Below are positions 1 to 8,234 of a DNA stretch of 64,000 nt, piece by piece. Each line of letters starts with the position of its first letter. Position 1 is the first letter of the stretch. A program made the position numbers and the translations under genes. The stretch comes from Spirochaetales bacterium Spiro_05 (GTDB lineage: Bacteria; Spirochaetota; Spirochaetia; Sphaerochaetales; Sphaerochaetaceae): positions 61,717 to 125,716 of the forward strand of contig LVBG01000010.1 in NCBI GenBank assembly GCA_001603115.1. Direction: 5' to 3'. Below the pieces are notes generated by a model. The model was given only the letters and a program-made list of their open reading frames with translations, was not told the DNA's origin and did no database searches.

Positions 1-197
1 CCGATACTACCCAGAATGGAGCCGAAGCCTCCGGTCAACGTATTGATCAAAACGTCAACCTTCATGCCTCCCAACACCCCGACGAAATACCCAGCCAACA
101 ACAGTACGATGAATGGATGCCACTTGAATTTGGAAATCAAGAGAATCATTCCCACGATTGCGACAATGATGATTGAAAAGAGATACCATCCTGCCAT
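1..197 (-). CDS. Gluconate/H+ symporter, GntP family (N-terminal fragment)
   Basis: Only the first 65 or so codons lie in the window; the gene runs off the left edge. Read on the minus strand it begins MAGWYLFSIIIVAIVGM and continues through FKWHPFIVLLLAGYFVGVLGGM, the typical start of GntP/GntT permeases, with two hydrophobic segments separated by a short charged loop. The family imports gluconate and related sugar acids with protons. A strong ribosome binding site (GGAGGAAG) precedes the ATG. It lies 33 bp downstream of a metallo-beta-lactamase gene and is probably cotranscribed with it from the promoter near position 1120. Substrate cannot be read from the fragment. Confidence 0.8.
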   Translation of the reverse strand, partial: MAGWYLFSIIIVAIVGMILLISKFKWHPFIVLLLAGYFVGVLGGMKVDVLINTLTGGFGSILGSI

Positions 198-230
198 GTC
201 TTCTTCCTCCTGTACATATACCTAAAAACC

Positions 231-1067
231 TTATTGCTCAAGAATAAGGGAAGAACCAAGAGTATTGTGATAGTGCACCGAAGAACCTTCGGTCGCCAGG
301 GCAATAGCCTCTCTGCCGCTGCAATGGGAGATGCCAAGGATGGCTATCCCCTGCTCTTCGAAAGCTTTGAGGGTACGCTTGGTGCGCCCACTGTCCGCTT
401 CCACCAGATGGGTTCCCCCAAGCAAGGCGTAAATCGGCTTGTCAAACTGTTTGCGCACCGTATCAAGCATGTTCAGGATGCCCGGATGAGAACACCCGAC
501 CAGCACAACCAGCCCCCCAGCGCTTTCAATCACCAAAAGGACTTCGTCGGAGAAGGTATCTGCAATCCAGCCTTCAGGGCTTTTCAATACAAAACGGGGA
601 TGGATGGTCTCTTCGGGATGTGCATGAGAAAAACTCGTGACCATCCATACCCCATTGGCAATCTGTCGTGTTCCTCCCACCTCTTCGTAGCGAATGCCGT
701 ACTTCTGGAGAAAAGACTCATCAAAATCATTTCCCAAGTATTGGTAGGATGCATTGAAGCGGGCATATTTCGGCGCAAAAAAGCCTTTGCCTACAGAGAG
801 CGAAACGTTGGGATTCCCCACCTGTTCAATAAATGAACGGAATCCTCCGCTATGATCATAGTGACCGTGGCTGAGCACTACATGCTCCACCTTTGAAAGG
901 TCCTTGCACAGCAGTTGGGCGTTCTGCAGGAACGCCGAGCTTCTGCCGGTATCAAACAGCAGGGAAGTGTCTTCCGTTTCCACAAGATAGGAGAGCCCAT
1001 GCTCGGCTGTAAGACCGGTGTGCTCCCCTTGCGTATTATCCATAAGTGTTGTGATGGTAATGGACAT
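231..1067 (-). CDS. Metallo-beta-lactamase-fold hydrolase
   Basis: This 278-residue cytoplasmic protein has the metallo-beta-lactamase signature SHGHYDHSGG at residues 66-75, with further metal ligands likely at H (GCSHPG, about residue 193) and H (GISHC, near 248). The overall pattern matches the COG1237 group, often labelled after a methanopterin-pathway enzyme, but that label is unreliable in bacteria. The start is preceded by AAGGA. It is first in an operon with the gntP-like permease, so a lactonase-like hydrolysis of a sugar-acid derivative is one reasonable idea, but this is inference. Family assignment is firm; substrate is unknown. Confidence 0.85.
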   Translation of the reverse strand: MSITITTLMDNTQGEHTGLTAEHGLSYLVETEDTSLLFDTGRSSAFLQNAQLLCKDLSKVEHVVLSHGHYDHSGGFRSFIEQVGNPNVSLSVGKGFFAPKYARFNASYQYLGNDFDESFLQKYGIRYEEVGGTRQIANGVWMVTSFSHAHPEETIHPRFVLKSPEGWIADTFSDEVLLVIESAGGLVVLVGCSHPGILNMLDTVRKQFDKPIYALLGGTHLVEADSGRTKRTLKAFEEQGIAILGISHCSGREAIALATEGSSVHYHNTLGSSLILEQ

Positions 1068-1090
1068 GTCAAATCCTTGGTAGCTAGTCT

Positions 1091-1150
1091 AACTTATCAG
1101 AGGTCTGACAAGTTGATATAACAATATCCCCACCTTTTCTGTGTTGTCAA
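1091..1150 (-). promoter_or_regulatory. Promoter and 24-bp palindromic operator of the MBL-gntP operon
   Basis: On the minus strand a TTGACA -35 box (1145-1150) is followed after 16 bases by GATATT (1123-1128). Just downstream, 1091-1114 is a near-perfect inverted repeat with arms AACTTRTCAGA and TCTGAYAAGTT around GG. FadR-subgroup GntR repressors often bind sites containing TTGTCNGACAA-like cores, and a gene for such a protein lies next door at 1160-1855. The operator would overlap the start of transcription. Confidence 0.6.
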
Positions 1151-1159
1151 CAAAAATTC

Positions 1160-1855
1160 TTATAAATTTCCGAAATGCAATTGGATGTCGGAAAGAGCAT
1201 TGCGCAGATGTGTTTCCATCGCCTTGCTTGCCTCTTCAGGATTATGATCCTTGATGGCCTGCAACAGCCTTCCATGCTCCGTAATGGAGGACTGCAACCT
1301 ACCGGGGGCATGCAAACTCGCATACCAGCCCTCGTTCAGCGTCTGTTCCATCGTGCGCATAAGCACCGAAAGGGTTCGGTTCTTGGTCGCCTTGGCAACG
1401 GCGAGATGAAAAGCGCTGTCATTGGCAATCGCCTGGGAAACATCTCCTGTCCCGACATTGGCGATGAAGGCTTTGTAATGAGCTTCCAATGCCTCGAGAT
1501 CCTTTTCCTCCGCCCGTTGGCACGCAACATAGGCAGCATGAGGCTCTATCAGGAGGCGAACCTCGAAGTGCTCGCGCAGTGCATCAGCATTCTCCACCAC
1601 CCATTCCTTGACCGGATGACTCTTGGCAGAAGGGTCACTGATGAACACTCCCTTGCCTTGGTATACTTTCACTATTCCTGAAACTTCCAGCATTCGCAGA
1701 GCTTCACGTATGGAGGATCTGCTCACCTCAAGCTTGCTGGAAAGTTCCTTCTCACTATACAGCTTGTCCCCGGGCTTGAGCTTCTCAGTCCGGATGATCT
1801 CGTTGATGGCATCAGTCACCATGACTGACAGGCGTTCTTTCTTAAGCGATTGCAT
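1160..1855 (-). CDS. GntR-family regulator, FadR/FCD subgroup
   Basis: The 231-residue protein has an N-terminal winged helix-turn-helix (about residues 10-75, with LEVSRSSIREALRMLEVSG and the wing VYQGKGVFI) followed by an all-helical FCD ligand-binding domain (about 90-220; metal-site residues in NDSAFHLAVA and H194-type positions). Length is normal. It sits directly upstream of the MBL-gntP operon on the same strand, and a palindrome of the expected type lies between them, so it probably represses sugar-acid uptake until its ligand binds. The ATG follows AGGATG with a spacing of about 5 bases. The effector is not identifiable. Confidence 0.88.
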   Translation of the reverse strand: MQSLKKERLSVMVTDAINEIIRTEKLKPGDKLYSEKELSSKLEVSRSSIREALRMLEVSGIVKVYQGKGVFISDPSAKSHPVKEWVVENADALREHFEVRLLIEPHAAYVACQRAEEKDLEALEAHYKAFIANVGTGDVSQAIANDSAFHLAVAKATKNRTLSVLMRTMEQTLNEGWYASLHAPGRLQSSITEHGRLLQAIKDHNPEEASKAMETHLRNALSDIQLHFGNL

Positions 1856-1938
1856 GGTTGCATCCTAGCGCTAAGCGGGCAAAGGTGCAAGTAATCATCC
1901 ACTGGCAATCCCAAAGGGTTTCTTCTATACTTGGTCGT

Positions 1939-2376
1939 ATGGAAACCACACATACTGCAGCAATCATTGACGGACAGGGCGGAAGCCTTGGCAAGAGCTT
2001 GGTAGAGGCCATCAAGGCCCGATTCCCCCAGGTAAAGGTGCTTGCCATCGGGACAAACAGCCTTGCCGCAAGCGCCATGCTTCGCAGTGGCGCCGATGCC
2101 ATCGCCACCGGAGAGAATCCGGTGGTCGTTGCAGCGCGTACGGCTGACCTCATCGTCGGGCCTCTGGGCATCATCACCGCCGATGCACTGCATGGGGAAA
2201 TAACCCCTGCCATGGCCTTGGCCGTGGCACAGAGCAGGGCACACAAGATACTGCTTCCCATAAGCAAGTGCAATGTCTCCATTGTAGGGCGGCAGGACCT
2301 CAGCCTCGGAGAGATGATATCCCTGGCCCTTGAAGAGATCCAGACGTTTCTTGACAGCTATCCGCCCCAACGGTAA
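1939..2376 (+). CDS. DUF3842 family protein
   Basis: A 145-residue protein beginning METTHTAAIIDGQGGSLG. The opening AAIIDGQGGS and the internal GTNSLAASAMLRSGAD and VVVAARTADLIVGPLGI stretches match the uncharacterised DUF3842 family, small glycine-rich proteins with a Rossmann-like beginning. An upstream in-frame start at 1858 would add 27 residues unlike the family, so the internal ATG is preferred. It is divergent from the GntR gene and followed by a short terminator-like hairpin. No signal peptide or membrane segment is visible. Function unknown. Confidence 0.75.
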   Translation: METTHTAAIIDGQGGSLGKSLVEAIKARFPQVKVLAIGTNSLAASAMLRSGADAIATGENPVVVAARTADLIVGPLGIITADALHGEITPAMALAVAQSRAHKILLPISKCNVSIVGRQDLSLGEMISLALEEIQTFLDSYPPQR

Positions 2377-2389
2377 ACTATCGCCAATA

Positions 2390-2411
2390 CCACCCCATGA
2401 AGGGGTTTTAT
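2390..2411 (+). terminator. Short hairpin terminator after the DUF3842 gene
   Basis: ACCCC-ATGAA-GGGGT followed by TTTTAT, 15 bases after the stop codon. The stem is only 5 bp, so it may be weak. Confidence 0.45.
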
Positions 2412-2438
2412 CCTGATTGTTACCTAGATTACACACAG

Positions 2439-2490
2439 AAGCCATGAAGGCAGAGAAGGATGCACATCCTTTGCTTTCATGGCTTTTATT
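2439..2490 (+). promoter_or_regulatory. Long hairpin with T-run in the leader of the metal ABC operon
   Basis: AAGCCATGAA (2439-2448) pairs with TTCATGGCTT (2476-2485), and inside it AAGGATG pairs with CATCCTT; TTTTATT follows. It looks like an intrinsic terminator or attenuator placed 16-20 bases before the GTG start of the ABC ATPase gene. It could end readthrough from upstream or regulate the importer operon in response to metal. Confidence 0.5.
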
Positions 2491-2505
2491 GTTGGAGAGC
2501 TATTT

Positions 2506-3537
2506 GTGAATCGATACCAAGAGCCTCTTACGGAGGGCACCACACTCTGTGTCTACAACCATGATGAGCTGATCTTTTCTGATGCAGGTCGTTGGCTTCA
2601 TCCGCTCTTCTCCTTCGAGAAATTCCTCATCAGCTACACCGGCCCCAAAGACTGCCTCAGTGCCCACGATACAGCGGCAGGGAAGGCAGCCGCACTCTTG
2701 ATGAGCCGTTTCGGCATCAAGCGTGCACACATAAATCTCATCAGTGAAACCGCTATTGCACACTACCAAGCCCATGGTATCGAAGTAAGTTGGGAAGAGC
2801 GGATTCCCCTGCTTGCCTGTAAGACCGAATCTCTCCTTTTGGAAATGGAAGATGAGGATCAGATGTATCGAGAGCTCAAGAGAAGAGCAAAGCTGGTGCA
2901 AGGTGTCACCGTGGAAGTTCAAAACCTCCTCTTCTCTTACCCCGGCCAAAACCCTCTGATCCAAGAAATCTCCTTTTCTCTTCCTGAAGGAGGAAGGCTT
3001 ATCATCCAAGGAGACAATGGCAGGGGCAAAACCACCCTGCTCAACCTCTTGATGGGAAAACTCAAAGCTAGTGAAGGAAGCATCCTCATCGACGGCAAAG
3101 ATCCCAGCCAGCTTCCGCCGAGAACCATCGGTTACATCAAGCAGCAGCAGACCCAACAGCAATTCCCTGTCTCCGCACGGGAAGTGGTCAGCATGGCGGT
3201 GGATCCCAAGAAAGAGAAAACTGAACAGATGTGGGAAGTGGACACAGCCCTCAGGAGAACCGGGGTGGCCCACCTGAGTTCGCGAAACTTCTTCACCCTC
3301 AGTGGAGGAGAGCGACAGAAAGTTTCCCTTGCACGTTCGTTGTGTCAGAAAGCACGGCTGCTCTTGCTCGACGAACCGACGTCTTTCCTCGATGCAAAGA
3401 GCAGAAACACCCTGCTTGAAGTACTTCACTCACTTACTTTGGAGGAGATGCCCACCATCATCATCGTCACCCACGACAAAGATCTGGAAGCCGACCTCTC
3501 CTGGCCAATACTGCACCTGGAGGAACACCATGGATGA
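2506..3537 (+). CDS. DUF1893-ABC ATPase fusion of a metal importer
   Basis: The N-terminal part (about residues 1-115) resembles DUF1893: a strand-rich start (TLCVYNHDELIFSDAGR), DTAAGKAAALLMSRFGI, then INLISETAIAHYQAHGI. From about residue 135 a complete ABC ATPase follows, with Walker A GDNGRGKTT, Q-loop, signature LSGGERQKVSLARS, Walker B LLLLDEPT and switch histidine VTHDKD. Usual Znu/Mnt-type ATPases are about 250 residues; this one is about 343. A GTG at 2506 preceded by GGAGAG is preferred over an ATG at 2479 that lies inside a hairpin. It overlaps the permease gene by 8 bases. The role of the DUF1893 part is unknown; it may sense ligand or metal. Confidence 0.85.
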   Translation: MNRYQEPLTEGTTLCVYNHDELIFSDAGRWLHPLFSFEKFLISYTGPKDCLSAHDTAAGKAAALLMSRFGIKRAHINLISETAIAHYQAHGIEVSWEERIPLLACKTESLLLEMEDEDQMYRELKRRAKLVQGVTVEVQNLLFSYPGQNPLIQEISFSLPEGGRLIIQGDNGRGKTTLLNLLMGKLKASEGSILIDGKDPSQLPPRTIGYIKQQQTQQQFPVSAREVVSMAVDPKKEKTEQMWEVDTALRRTGVAHLSSRNFFTLSGGERQKVSLARSLCQKARLLLLDEPTSFLDAKSRNTLLEVLHSLTLEEMPTIIIVTHDKDLEADLSWPILHLEEHHG

Positions 3538-4342
3538 GTTTCTTTTCGCGCTCACCCTTCCCCCGGTTTCCAGAGGCCTCTTGGCTATGGCTGTGGCAGG
3601 ACTCTGTTTTCCTGCCAGCGGTGTAATGGTACTCCGTCTCAATCTTATCCCGATGCGCTATATGCTCATGCACGGAGTCATTCTTGGAGGAGCAATCTCC
3701 CTCGCTCTCTCATTGCCACTGCTGCCGGTAAGCATTGCCCTGAACCTGCTGTTGGTCCTGCTCATGCTCAGACTCACCAAGGACAGTTCCTACGGCTTCG
3801 GGATGGCCAGTGCGGCAGCAATGGTCTTCACCATGGCAGCAGCCTCCCTGGTGATGCATCTTTGGGATGTACCGGCAAAAGATACCTTGCAACTGCTCTG
3901 GGGGAGCCCCTTTGCCCTGACATGGACGGATATCGGGTCTCTTGTTTCGATTGCCTTGGTCCTGATTCTCTATCTTGCCGTCAACTTCAGGACAGTCAGC
4001 GCCATCTTTTTCGACCCTGAAATTGCCCAGTCGCTGGGAATGCCTGTCAAGAAACATCACACCATGATGGTTCTCATCATCGCCTTGGTTGTTGCCATGG
4101 CCATGAAACTACTGGGAGCACTGCTCATAGACGCACTGCTCATCCTCCCGGTTCTGGTAGCAGCAAAACGAGCGGTAAGTCTCAAGCAGTTGTTGCTGCT
4201 CTCCTGTCTCATCGGTCTCTTTGTCTCCACCTTCGGCTTTTTGCTTGCCATTGCAACCGATCTGCCACCAAGCGGGACAGTAGCCCTCCTTTCCGCTTTG
4301 CTCTATCTCATACCAACCCACAAGAAAGGAATTGCCTCATGA
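3530..4342 (+). CDS. Zinc/manganese-type ABC permease (ABC-3 family)
   Basis: A 270-residue integral membrane protein with about eight hydrophobic segments. The pattern LRLNLIPMRYMLMHGVILGGAISLAL near the start, and MKLLGALLIDALLILPVLVAAKRA near residue 190, correspond to conserved regions of ZnuB/MntB-type permeases (the second is the conserved GxLLxxALLxxPAxxA-like motif). It is translationally coupled at both ends (8-base overlap with the ATPase gene, ATGA overlap with the binding-protein gene), so the three form one importer. Zn versus Mn versus Fe cannot be decided from sequence. Confidence 0.88.
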   Translation: MDEFLFALTLPPVSRGLLAMAVAGLCFPASGVMVLRLNLIPMRYMLMHGVILGGAISLALSLPLLPVSIALNLLLVLLMLRLTKDSSYGFGMASAAAMVFTMAAASLVMHLWDVPAKDTLQLLWGSPFALTWTDIGSLVSIALVLILYLAVNFRTVSAIFFDPEIAQSLGMPVKKHHTMMVLIIALVVAMAMKLLGALLIDALLILPVLVAAKRAVSLKQLLLLSCLIGLFVSTFGFLLAIATDLPPSGTVALLSALLYLIPTHKKGIAS

Positions 4343-5112
4343 AACGATTGATTTACTCACTTTTACTCCTCTCCCTCTCTCTCTCCCTGTTCGCCCAGGG
4401 TGTCCCTGAAGAGGTGGCGGCTTCGGCAGCCTCAAGACCAGCTGCCATCATCGCCTCCACCAGCTGGACCGCTGCCTTCGCCGACCTTGCCGGCCTGGAT
4501 GAGGTCCCCTTCATCGCCCCTGCCAATCTGGCCCACCCACCTGAATATGAGATTACGGTCACCGATGTGGTGAAAATCAATGGTGCTGACTATTTCCTCT
4601 ATGCCGGGTATGAGCGAATGATGCAGACCCTGTCCAATTCCATCAAGAAAGATGAGCAGGAGATGGTGAAGGTTAACACCAACAACAGCATTGCCACTGT
4701 GAAGGAGCAGGCAGCAGCGATTGCCTTGGTCATGGGAACAGAGGAGGAGAGCCTCAAACGGGTGCAGAGCTATGAGCAGGTGGTGCTGCAAGGAAAACTG
4801 AAAGCTGAAGAACAAGGACTTTCAGATCTGAAAGTCTACTGCCATGCCATGCAGGTCTTCCTTGCAAAAGACCTCGGCTTGCAGATTGCAGGAACCTTCG
4901 GACCGGCACCTGTGAGTGCCGCCCAGATAGCAGAGGTAGCAAAAGGTGGCTACGACCTGATCATTGACAACATCCACAACCCAATCGCAGGGCCGCTGTT
5001 GGAAGTATCGCCGGCAAGCAAGCTGGTGGTTTGGAGAAACTTCCCCTCCGACGGGGCACACAAAAGCCTGGAACGCATGGTCCAGGCCAATATCGAGGAG
5101 TTGCTTCGGTAG
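4339..5112 (+). CDS. Metal-binding ABC substrate-binding protein (ZnuA-like)
   Basis: The 257-residue product starts with a signal peptide (MKRLIYSLLLLSLSLSLFAQG). The mature part has HPPEYEITVTDVVKINGADYFLYAG, equivalent to the H-x-x-x-P-x-D segment of ZnuA/TroA proteins that supplies a metal ligand, followed by the long helix and a C-terminal lobe with YDLIIDNIHNPIAG. The acidic/histidine-rich loop of classical ZnuA is absent, and the protein is shorter than the usual 300. Start overlaps the permease stop (ATGA). It delivers a divalent metal to the upstream permease/ATPase. Confidence 0.75.
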   Translation: MKRLIYSLLLLSLSLSLFAQGVPEEVAASAASRPAAIIASTSWTAAFADLAGLDEVPFIAPANLAHPPEYEITVTDVVKINGADYFLYAGYERMMQTLSNSIKKDEQEMVKVNTNNSIATVKEQAAAIALVMGTEEESLKRVQSYEQVVLQGKLKAEEQGLSDLKVYCHAMQVFLAKDLGLQIAGTFGPAPVSAAQIAEVAKGGYDLIIDNIHNPIAGPLLEVSPASKLVVWRNFPSDGAHKSLERMVQANIEELLR

Positions 5113-5117
5113 GGATG

Positions 5118-5153
5118 AAGGGAGTTGCCGAACGGCAACTCCCCCTTATTTAG
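5118..5153. terminator. Intrinsic terminator between convergent operons
   Basis: GGGAGTTGCCG (5120-5130) and CGGCAACTCCC (5133-5143) form an 11-bp perfect stem with a two-to-four base loop, followed by CCTTATTTA. It lies between the metal importer and the convergent isomerase gene and could serve both directions. Confidence 0.8.
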
Positions 5154-5968
5154 CGATAGTACTGACCCCAGGTGCCTCTGAGGTACTCAACCGTCCTCTT
5201 GGCAGCCGTATCGGGATCGGGATACGGAAGAATCTCAGCAGTGGTCCAACCGTCGTACCCAAAGGATGAGAGAGATTCGAAGATCTCCTTCCAATCCATG
5301 TGCCCATCGCCAGGAGCATGCCGGTTGGTATCTGCAAAGTGCACATACCGGACGTACTCCTTGTTGCGAATGAAGCTGTCACCAATCTTGTCATCCTCAA
5401 TGTTCATATGGAAGACATCGGGCATCATGACGAAGTTCTTACGGTTGATCTTCTTGAGCATCGCACTGCACTCATCCAGATTGTTGAGAAAGTCGATCTC
5501 ATAGCGGTTCACCGGCTCAAGAATCAACTCCACTCCCCGTTTTCCTGCATGATCGGCCACTTTGTGGGCCATATCCAGGAACAGGTTCTCCACCAGGGCA
5601 AGATCTCGTCCTGCAATGGGACCACGGGTTCTTCCGATGTTCACCAAGCCCCCGAAATCGGAAGCCAGGTCGATGAACTCGCAGAATGTCTTGTACAGCT
5701 CTTTTCGGTTCTCCTGATTCTCATCAGTGAAATGAAGACCCCGGGCAGCAAAGACTTGCCCTGAGGAGATGGCACTCACCTCCAGGCTATTCTCCCTCAA
5801 CCACTGGCTGAGTTCGCTCTTGCTCACCTCATCCGGTCGCTTGAGGGCGAGTTCCACCCCATCATACCCCAGGGTATGGGCCTTGATGATGGATTCCTTG
5901 ACTCCACGGAATACGACAAATGCATTGGGCATCGCCTCTTTTCCGGCGATGGCTACAGATAGTTTCAT
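5150..5968 (-). CDS. TIM-barrel sugar isomerase/epimerase
   Basis: A 272-residue member of the xylose-isomerase-like TIM-barrel family (AP endonuclease 2 fold). Expected metal ligands are visible: ELILEPVNRYE (Glu, about residue 145), MMPDVFHMNIED (Asp and His), VHFADTNRHAPGDGHMD (His and Asp), and WTTAEILPYPDP (Glu). Such enzymes interconvert ketoses and aldoses or epimerise at C3. The ATG at 5968 follows AAAGGAAG. It is last in an operon with an iron alcohol dehydrogenase and the two halves of a transketolase. Exact substrate unknown. Confidence 0.82.
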   Translation of the reverse strand: MKLSVAIAGKEAMPNAFVVFRGVKESIIKAHTLGYDGVELALKRPDEVSKSELSQWLRENSLEVSAISSGQVFAARGLHFTDENQENRKELYKTFCEFIDLASDFGGLVNIGRTRGPIAGRDLALVENLFLDMAHKVADHAGKRGVELILEPVNRYEIDFLNNLDECSAMLKKINRKNFVMMPDVFHMNIEDDKIGDSFIRNKEYVRYVHFADTNRHAPGDGHMDWKEIFESLSSFGYDGWTTAEILPYPDPDTAAKRTVEYLRGTWGQYYR

Positions 5969-6028
5969 ACCACTTCCTTTTGCAGGGAAGAACAGGACAC
6001 CCAAAGGTGCCCTGTTTTCCTAGTGTGC

Positions 6029-7306
6029 TTACATTTCCTTGATCAACGAGAGGTCGCCGGTGGCAGCTGCACGCAAGAGCGGCTCCATGTAGGCGTCCAC
6101 ATCATCCTTGGTCATTGGAACAGGCATGTTCTTCAGCTTCATCTCAAGCTGAGGATCCTTGGCGGCAGCAAGGGCACGTTCGATGTGACCCTCGGTGAAG
6201 CCCTTCAGATCGGAAAGCTTGGAAGGAGCCTTGATGGACTTGCTGAAAGCAATCATGGACGTGGCCACGGCTGTGGCAAGCTCCTTGCCCTCAAGATTCT
6301 CCACAGAAGGTCCGAAGCCAAACCTTGAGAAGATTGAACCAACAACCTTCAGCTGCTTCTGGATTGCCTTGGAATAGAGAACCGCATAGTACGGATTCAT
6401 GATACCGCAAGCAGTACCGTGGCTGACGATGTCAACCAAGGAGAAGCTGGTCAGGTGGGCGCCGCTGGTGCCTCCGATCATGATGGCATACCCACCGAGA
6501 TCGGTGGCAAGACCAATGGCCTCGCGCGCCTTTACGTCCTTGGGGTTATCCACCAGTACCTTTGCATACTCAGCAACCAGACTGATTGCACACTCTGCAA
6601 TCTCCAAAGCCTTCTGATAGGTGGCTTCCTTTGCTCCGCAGAACACCTCAAAGGTGTGGGCAATTGCATCAAGGGCGCCGTCGATGGTGACACTGATCGG
6701 CATGGAGACGGTGGTCTCGTAGTCGAAAAGACCGACAGTCGGTACCAGGGCGTTGTCCACGATGAGCTTCTTCTGCCCCACTACCGGGTCGGTGATATTG
6801 GAGTATTTGGTCAGGTGTGCACCACTGGAAGCGGAGGTCTGTACAGCAATAACAGGAATCAAGGTGGTGTTGGTGGATGTAAGTGCATCACTTACCACAT
6901 TGGTACCGAAGTAGTGATCGATCTCAGGAGTTACCTTCCCGCCAAGGGAGGCGAGGGCATTTGCGGCCTTTACTGCATCGATGGCAGAACCACCGCCGAT
7001 GACGACGATGCTGTCCGGCTTGGTGTGCAGGATGTAGGACTCGAGGCGATAGACATCTTCACGAGGGGCGTTGGGTTTGGCATCGGGAGCAATGACTCCA
7101 CCAGCAAGCTCAACACCTGCAGCCTTGAGATACTCGACGACACGGTCTGCAACCGGCTTCATATAGGTGGTATTGCTCACCACGAGGGCACGCTTGCCAA
7201 ACTGGGCAGCAAGAGGACCGACCTGGTCAAGAACACCAAGGCCGTGGACATAAGAGTCCCCCTTCCACTGGGCAAGCAATTCATACGCGCGTTTCATCTG
7301 ATCCAT
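6029..7306 (-). CDS. Iron-containing alcohol dehydrogenase
   Basis: A 425-residue family-III dehydrogenase. The nucleotide-binding GGGSAIDAVKAANAL and metal-ligand segments (DGALDAIAHTFEVF; HLTSFSLVDIVSHGTACG) are in the normal order and spacing. The family oxidises or reduces alcohols, glycerol-like polyols and hydroxy-aldehydes with NAD(P). AAGGAGAA precedes the ATG. The gene follows the transketolase pair by about 10 bases, so it probably acts on an aldehyde or polyol formed or used in the same pathway. Confidence 0.88.
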   Translation of the reverse strand: MDQMKRAYELLAQWKGDSYVHGLGVLDQVGPLAAQFGKRALVVSNTTYMKPVADRVVEYLKAAGVELAGGVIAPDAKPNAPREDVYRLESYILHTKPDSIVVIGGGSAIDAVKAANALASLGGKVTPEIDHYFGTNVVSDALTSTNTTLIPVIAVQTSASSGAHLTKYSNITDPVVGQKKLIVDNALVPTVGLFDYETTVSMPISVTIDGALDAIAHTFEVFCGAKEATYQKALEIAECAISLVAEYAKVLVDNPKDVKAREAIGLATDLGGYAIMIGGTSGAHLTSFSLVDIVSHGTACGIMNPYYAVLYSKAIQKQLKVVGSIFSRFGFGPSVENLEGKELATAVATSMIAFSKSIKAPSKLSDLKGFTEGHIERALAAAKDPQLEMKLKNMPVPMTKDDVDAYMEPLLRAAATGDLSLIKEM

Positions 7307-7316
7307 ACGATTCTCC

Positions 7317-8234
7317 TTATTTGCACAGCTTCCGTGCATGGTCGGCAATGTTCTGTGCACTGATTCCATACTTTGCCAAGAGCGGCTCATAAGGGCCGGA
7401 CTCGGTAAACACATCCTCAATTCCTATAGCATCAAATCTACAGGAAATTCCTTCCTTCATAAAGACCTCGCTCACTGCCGAGGCAAATCCGCCCGCAAGG
7501 ACATGCTCCTCGACACAGAGCAGTTTCCCGGTCTTCGCCACGCTCTCGATCAGGGGCTTCACATCCAAGGGTTTTACCATCGGAGCGCTGAACACCTCAG
7601 CTGTGATACCCTCCTTAGCCAAAAGAGCCGCTGCTTCGTTGGCATAACTGGCTGTGATGCCGTTTGCAGCGATGGTTACATCGCTCCCCTCACTGCAGCG
7701 GACCGTTCCGATAGCAGGAATCGGGGGAAGATCGGGCATTGGATTGCGGTTCAAGCGGATATACACCGGACCTTTTTGTGTCAGGGCATACTCGAGGGCT
7801 TGCTCAGCCTGTGCGGCATCGCTGGGTACGACCACCTGCATGTTGGGAAGCGCTCGCATGATGGCAATGTCGGTGATGGATTGGTGGCTGGCCCCGTCGA
7901 AGGAGTCGGAAAGCCCACCATAGGCTCCGGCAATGATGACCGGCAGGTTGTTGTAGCAGATGGTGTTTCTGATCTGGTCGGTAGCCTTCAGTGCCAGGAA
8001 GATGGCGAAAGCGTTCACAACCGGATGAAATCCTGCAGTGGCCATGCCTGCTGCAATATCCACCATATTCGCCTCGGCAACGCCGACATTGAAGAATCGC
8101 TCGGGATAGGCCTTACCGAACAAGGCACTCTTGGTGGAGGAGGACACGTCTGCATCCAGAACCACCAGTTCAGGGTGGGTGGCACCCAATTCGGCAAGTT
8201 TCTTGCCGAAGGCATCTCTCATGGCTACGCTCAT
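7317..8234 (-). CDS. Transketolase, C-terminal (pyrimidine-binding) subunit
   Basis: A 305-residue protein covering the pyrimidine-binding and C-terminal domains of transketolase. NVGVAEANMVDIAAGMA (about residue 60) contains the glutamate that activates thiamine diphosphate, and the C-terminal domain has CVEEHVLAGGFASAV. It forms a split enzyme with the product of the next upstream gene, which it overlaps by four bases (ATGA). Split transketolases are common in catabolic clusters for unusual sugars, where they transfer a two-carbon unit. The donor substrate is not readable. Confidence 0.9.
   Translation of the reverse strand: MSVAMRDAFGKKLAELGATHPELVVLDADVSSSTKSALFGKAYPERFFNVGVAEANMVDIAAGMATAGFHPVVNAFAIFLALKATDQIRNTICYNNLPVIIAGAYGGLSDSFDGASHQSITDIAIMRALPNMQVVVPSDAAQAEQALEYALTQKGPVYIRLNRNPMPDLPPIPAIGTVRCSEGSDVTIAANGITASYANEAAALLAKEGITAEVFSAPMVKPLDVKPLIESVAKTGKLLCVEEHVLAGGFASAVSEVFMKEGISCRFDAIGIEDVFTESGPYEPLLAKYGISAQNIADHARKLCK

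Noticed and set aside
234..836. Long plus-strand frame opposite the MBL gene
   Set aside because: Antisense shadow; the minus-strand gene has a clear family motif and ribosome site. Many similar antisense frames elsewhere (for example 2500-3429, 9948-11204, 42341-44545, 54603-56420) were dismissed for the same reason.
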